DNA from: Rubrivivax sp. A210
GTDB lineage: Bacteria; Pseudomonadota; Gammaproteobacteria; Burkholderiales; Burkholderiaceae_C
DNA length: 64,000 bases
NCBI RefSeq assembly: GCF_904426505.1
Contig: NZ_CAJGBN010000067.1
Location: forward strand, 1 to 64,000
Reading direction: 5' to 3'
This document shows positions 62,812 through 64,000 of the stretch, one piece after another; position 1 is the stretch's first letter, and every line of letters starts with the position of its first letter. The position numbers and the translations under genes are program-made. The notes under the pieces are model-generated. The model ran no database searches. It saw only the letters and a list, made by a program, of their open reading frames with translations, and was not told the DNA's origin.

Positions 62812-63594
62812 TCACAGCTGGCTCAGGCGCTGCAGCATCTGGTCGGACGACTGGATGGCCTTGGAATTGAGCTCATAGGCGCGCTGGGTGGCGATCATCG
62901 ACACCAGTTCCTCGACCACGTTGACATTGCTGCCCTCCACGAAGCCCTGCAGCAGCGTGCCCAGCCCGCCGCTGCCCGGCGCGCCGGCGTTCGGCGTGCC
63001 CGAGGCCGCGGTCTCGGAGTACAGGTTGCCGCCGCGCGGCTCGAGGCCGGCGGGGTTGATGAAGGAGGCCAGCTGCAGCGTGCCCAGCACCTGGGGCGCC
63101 GGCTGGTTGGCCAGCGTGGCGCTGACGGTGCCGTTGTCGGCGATGCTCACCCCCAGGGCCGCGGCCGGCACCGTGATGCCGGGCAGCACGGCATTGCCGG
63201 CATTGGTGACGAGGGCGCCGTTGGCATCGACCTGGAAGGCGCCGTCGCGCGTGTAGGCGGTGGTGCCGTCGGGCATCTGCACCTGGAAGAAGCCCTGGCC
63301 CTTGACGGCGATGTCGAAGTTGTTGCCGGTCTGCTGCAGCGAGCCCTGGCCGAAATTGCGCGTCGTCGAGCCGACCTTGACGCCAAGGCCGACCTGCAGC
63401 CCGGTAGGCAGCTGGCTCTGCTCGGAAGTGGCAGAACCGGCAGGGCGCAGGTTCTGGTACATCAGATCCTCGAAGTTGATGCCGGCGCGCTTGAAGCCAT
63501 TGGTGCCGACATTGGCAAGGTTGTTGCTGATGGCGTCGAGCTTGGCCTGCTGGCCTTCCATGCCGGTCTTGGCGATCCAGAGTGAACGGAGCAT
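62812..63594 (-). CDS. flgG: Flagellar distal rod protein FlgG
   Basis: A 260-residue axial protein. N-terminal MLRSLWIAKTGMEGQQAKLDAISNNLANVGTNGFKR is the rod-protein signature. The C-terminal flagellar hook-type helix is LQGFVEGSNVNVVEELVSMIATQRAYELNSKAIQSSDQMLQRLSQL. AAGGAAAG lies before the ATG at 63594. The stop is 11 bp from the flgH start. Confidence 0.97.
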   Translation of the reverse strand: MLRSLWIAKTGMEGQQAKLDAISNNLANVGTNGFKRAGINFEDLMYQNLRPAGSATSEQSQLPTGLQVGLGVKVGSTTRNFGQGSLQQTGNNFDIAVKGQGFFQVQMPDGTTAYTRDGAFQVDANGALVTNAGNAVLPGITVPAAALGVSIADNGTVSATLANQPAPQVLGTLQLASFINPAGLEPRGGNLYSETAASGTPNAGAPGSGGLGTLLQGFVEGSNVNVVEELVSMIATQRAYELNSKAIQSSDQMLQRLSQL

Positions 63595-63748
63595 GGCGCT
63601 TTCCTTGGTCTGGCCTTGCGGCGGGCCCCGGGAGCTAACCCCGGGCATCCCATCTTCTGCCGGACTGAAGGGGCGTTAGCGCTCGATAAGAGGCCCCGTG
63701 CGGCCCCATCTCCGAGGCCTGGGAACCGGGGGCCCGCGAGGCCCCGCG

Positions 63749-64000
63749 CTATTGCGCCGAAAGCAGGCGCGCCGCGCCCTGGTCGCGCTGCTCGGCGCCC
63801 TGCAGCATCTTGATCTGCTGCTCGAACTGGCGCGCCGCGGCAATCATCGCGATCATGGTCTCGACCGCGCTCACGTTCGATCCCTCGAGCGTGCCGCTGA
63901 GCAGCCGCGCAGCGGGCGCGGGCTGCAGGTCGCCGCCATCGGCGGCGCGGAAGAGGCCGTCGGTGCCGCGTGAGAGCGGCGTCTCGGGCTCGACCAGCTT
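63749..64000 (-). CDS. flgF: Flagellar proximal rod protein FlgF, C-terminal part (cut by window end)
   Basis: Only the last 83 residues are in the window. They read KLVEPETPLSRGTDGLFRAA then LLSGTLEGSNVSAVETMIAM and IAAARQFEQQIKMLQGAEQR, the FlgF C-terminal rod helix. The stop is TAG at 63749-63751. The 154-bp gap to flgG is the largest within the flagellar operon and contains GC-rich inverted repeats. Upstream flg genes lie beyond the window. Confidence 0.93.
   Translation of the reverse strand, partial: KLVEPETPLSRGTDGLFRAADGGDLQPAPAARLLSGTLEGSNVSAVETMIAMIAAARQFEQQIKMLQGAEQRDQGAARLLSAQ

Overview
The window is a 64 kb stretch of a high-GC bacterial chromosome. It most likely comes from a betaproteobacterium of the order Burkholderiales, close to the Rubrivivax/Leptothrix/Ideonella-type lineages. 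This rests on gene content and order (tig-clpP-clpX-lon, ilvB-ilvH-ilvC-pssA-leuA, nadE-glnB, sigma factor-DUF3619-DUF3106-RDD, hpnCDE) and on codon use; no 16S rRNA gene is present.

Layout. 1-1253: the 3' end of a Gly/Thr/Ser-rich repeat surface protein and its terminator. 1307-4747: tRNA-Leu(TAA), an acyl-CoA dehydrogenase, a PspC-domain protein and a Gfo/Idh/MocA oxidoreductase. 4772-11454: a 6.7 kb integrative element inserted into the 3' half of tRNA-Cys. It is bounded by a perfect 45-bp repeat and carries two HTH regulators, a P2 gpA-like HUH replication initiator, several small unknown genes, a DUF4224-like protein and a tyrosine integrase, but no capsid, tail or lysis genes. 11410-17752: tRNA-Cys, tRNA-Gly and the proteostasis cluster tig-clpP-clpX-lon, preceded by tRNA-Leu(TAG). 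17854-22249: an RND efflux pair with a TetR-type operator. 22340-25346: hpnCDE for squalene. 25306-28317: a TIGR03790-type lipoprotein, an IclR regulator and a D,D-peptidase.

28421-34707: branched-chain amino acid and phospholipid genes ilvB, ilvH, ilvC, pssA and leuA, all leftward. In front of leuA lies a 20-codon leader peptide with a CTA-GCG-CTC-CTA cluster and a terminator hairpin, which looks like a leucine attenuator. 34938-37776: a sigma factor operon with a probable membrane anti-sigma factor. 37798-44085: glnB-nadE, a FemAB-like acetyltransferase, soluble pyrophosphatase and a K+-independent H+-pyrophosphatase with a strong terminator. 44120-46264: small uncharacterised genes, including an overlapping inner-membrane coiled-coil/lipoprotein pair.

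46387-64000: signalling and motility. An HPt / REC-PAS-GGDEF-EAL / GGDEF operon lies divergent from a histidine kinase. A long leftward flagellar operon (flgF, G, H, I, J, K, L) runs on with tight or overlapping junctions into an HDOD protein, a multi-PAS HisKA_2 kinase and an ANTAR response regulator.

No gene-free stretch exceeds about 300 bases. The largest gaps are 11159-11409 (attachment-site flank), 50635-50886 (divergent signalling promoters) and 34708-34937 (divergent ilvB and sigma factor promoters). No CRISPR array, rRNA operon or insertion sequence was seen. All functional calls come from reading motifs and gene order; no database search was run.
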